Below are positions 33,400 through 33,572 of a stretch of 33,572 nucleotides of DNA, piece after piece. The translations under genes were made by a program, and so were the position numbers. Every line of letters starts with the position of its first letter. Position 1 is the first letter of the stretch. The DNA is from an uncultured delta proteobacterium (GTDB taxonomy: Bacteria > Myxococcota_A > Polyangia > Polyangiales > Polyangiaceae): positions 1 to 33,572 of the forward strand of contig CAIVJW010000087.1 of NCBI GenBank assembly GCA_903906315.1. Direction: 5' to 3'. The notes under the pieces are model-generated. The model was not told the DNA's origin, made no database searches, and saw nothing but the letters and a program-made list of their open reading frames with translations.

Positions 33400-33572
33400 C
33401 TACACCCCGGCGCTGCCCCCAACAAGGGCGGCTGCGGTTGCCGCGAGCGCCACGAGGACGGCGCCCGGCGCGCCCCGAGACCCCGGCGGCCGCACGCGGA
33501 GGCGGCGCGCCGCGCGCTCGATCAGGGGACGCACGAGGCGGCGGCCGCGCGGGCGGCCTGCACGCGATCGGC
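33400..33572 (-). CDS. C-terminal end of an unknown protein (starts beyond right edge)
   Basis: A minus-strand frame open to the window edge ends at TAG 33402-33400. The ~57 visible residues are Arg-rich (GRRLVRPLIERAARRL) and then hydrophobic (AVLVALAATAAALVGG), like a C-terminal membrane helix. Third positions are mostly G/C, as in real genes here, but in DNA this rich in GC that is weak evidence. It is upstream of and co-oriented with the kinase gene, 107 nt away. Confidence 0.4.
   Translation of the reverse strand, partial: RSRAGRPRGRRLVRPLIERAARRLRVRPPGSRGAPGAVLVALAATAAALVGGSAGV

Noticed and set aside
30993-33425. An 810-codon minus-strand open frame over the kinase
   Set aside because: It is another phase of the same strand as the kinase, Arg/Ala-rich with no domains; the kinase frame has all motifs.

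Overview
The window is very GC-rich DNA from a chromosome. Codon third positions are almost all G or C. It carries several family-level hallmarks of Myxococcota, most likely a Polyangiales/Sorangiineae-type myxobacterium: a MopE-like DxDxDG/DCND metal-binding segment, glycine/threonine-rich lipoproteins, a VWA lipoprotein, an ECF sigma factor with a built-in zinc-finger tail, a REC-PAS-kinase-REC hybrid and a B-type succinate dehydrogenase. The taxonomy is inferred from these features, not from a marker-gene search.

Layout. Positions 1-290 hold the N-terminal part of a lipoprotein (minus). Positions 611-5296 hold a minus-strand block: an unrecognised 254-aa protein, an atypical SDR (NmrA-like), a 108-aa Lys/Ala-tailed small protein, a YcaO enzyme and a TfuA protein. 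The last three are tightly packed, and ycaO and tfuA overlap as GTGA. This YcaO-TfuA pair is the signature of peptide-backbone thioamidation. The 108-aa protein is the obvious candidate partner or substrate, so this is the most promising undescribed system here. Positions 5555-6525 hold rplM-rpsI with a clear promoter, followed by an array of 64-bp tandem repeats, each carrying two hairpins. Positions 6963-10703 hold a single-domain response regulator, a XerC-type recombinase and, overlapping it, a membrane/MopE-motif/alkaline-phosphatase-superfamily fusion. Positions 10815-14248 hold gph-like, hisZ and purA genes.

Positions 14280-16354 hold a nitrosative-stress-type module: ric (ScdA/YtfE), a second hemerythrin-like gene and a convergent Crp/Fnr regulator. 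A TGAC-N4-GTCA dyad lies exactly where a class II Crp/Fnr site would sit upstream of ric. Positions 17086-20472 hold sdhC-sdhA-sdhB (minus). Positions 20743-22883 hold a VWA lipoprotein and an ECF sigma factor. Positions 22992-24233 hold a GIDE/BAM-like membrane protein. The rest comprises a 102-aa unknown, thiD, a secreted GH44 glycosidase, a NiCoT-type metal transporter, an FG-GAP repeat protein coupled to a Tat-type solute-binding protein, a hybrid histidine kinase, and the C-terminal end of an unknown membrane-anchored protein at the right edge.

Two themes recur. First, at least four genes (hisZ, the 85-aa ORF, GH44 and the FG-GAP gene) have a -10-like hexamer exactly 6 nt before the start codon and no ribosome binding site, which predicts leaderless mRNAs. 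Second, convergent gene ends are marked by strong GC hairpins without U-tracts. I saw no tRNA, rRNA, CRISPR array, insertion sequence or phage gene.
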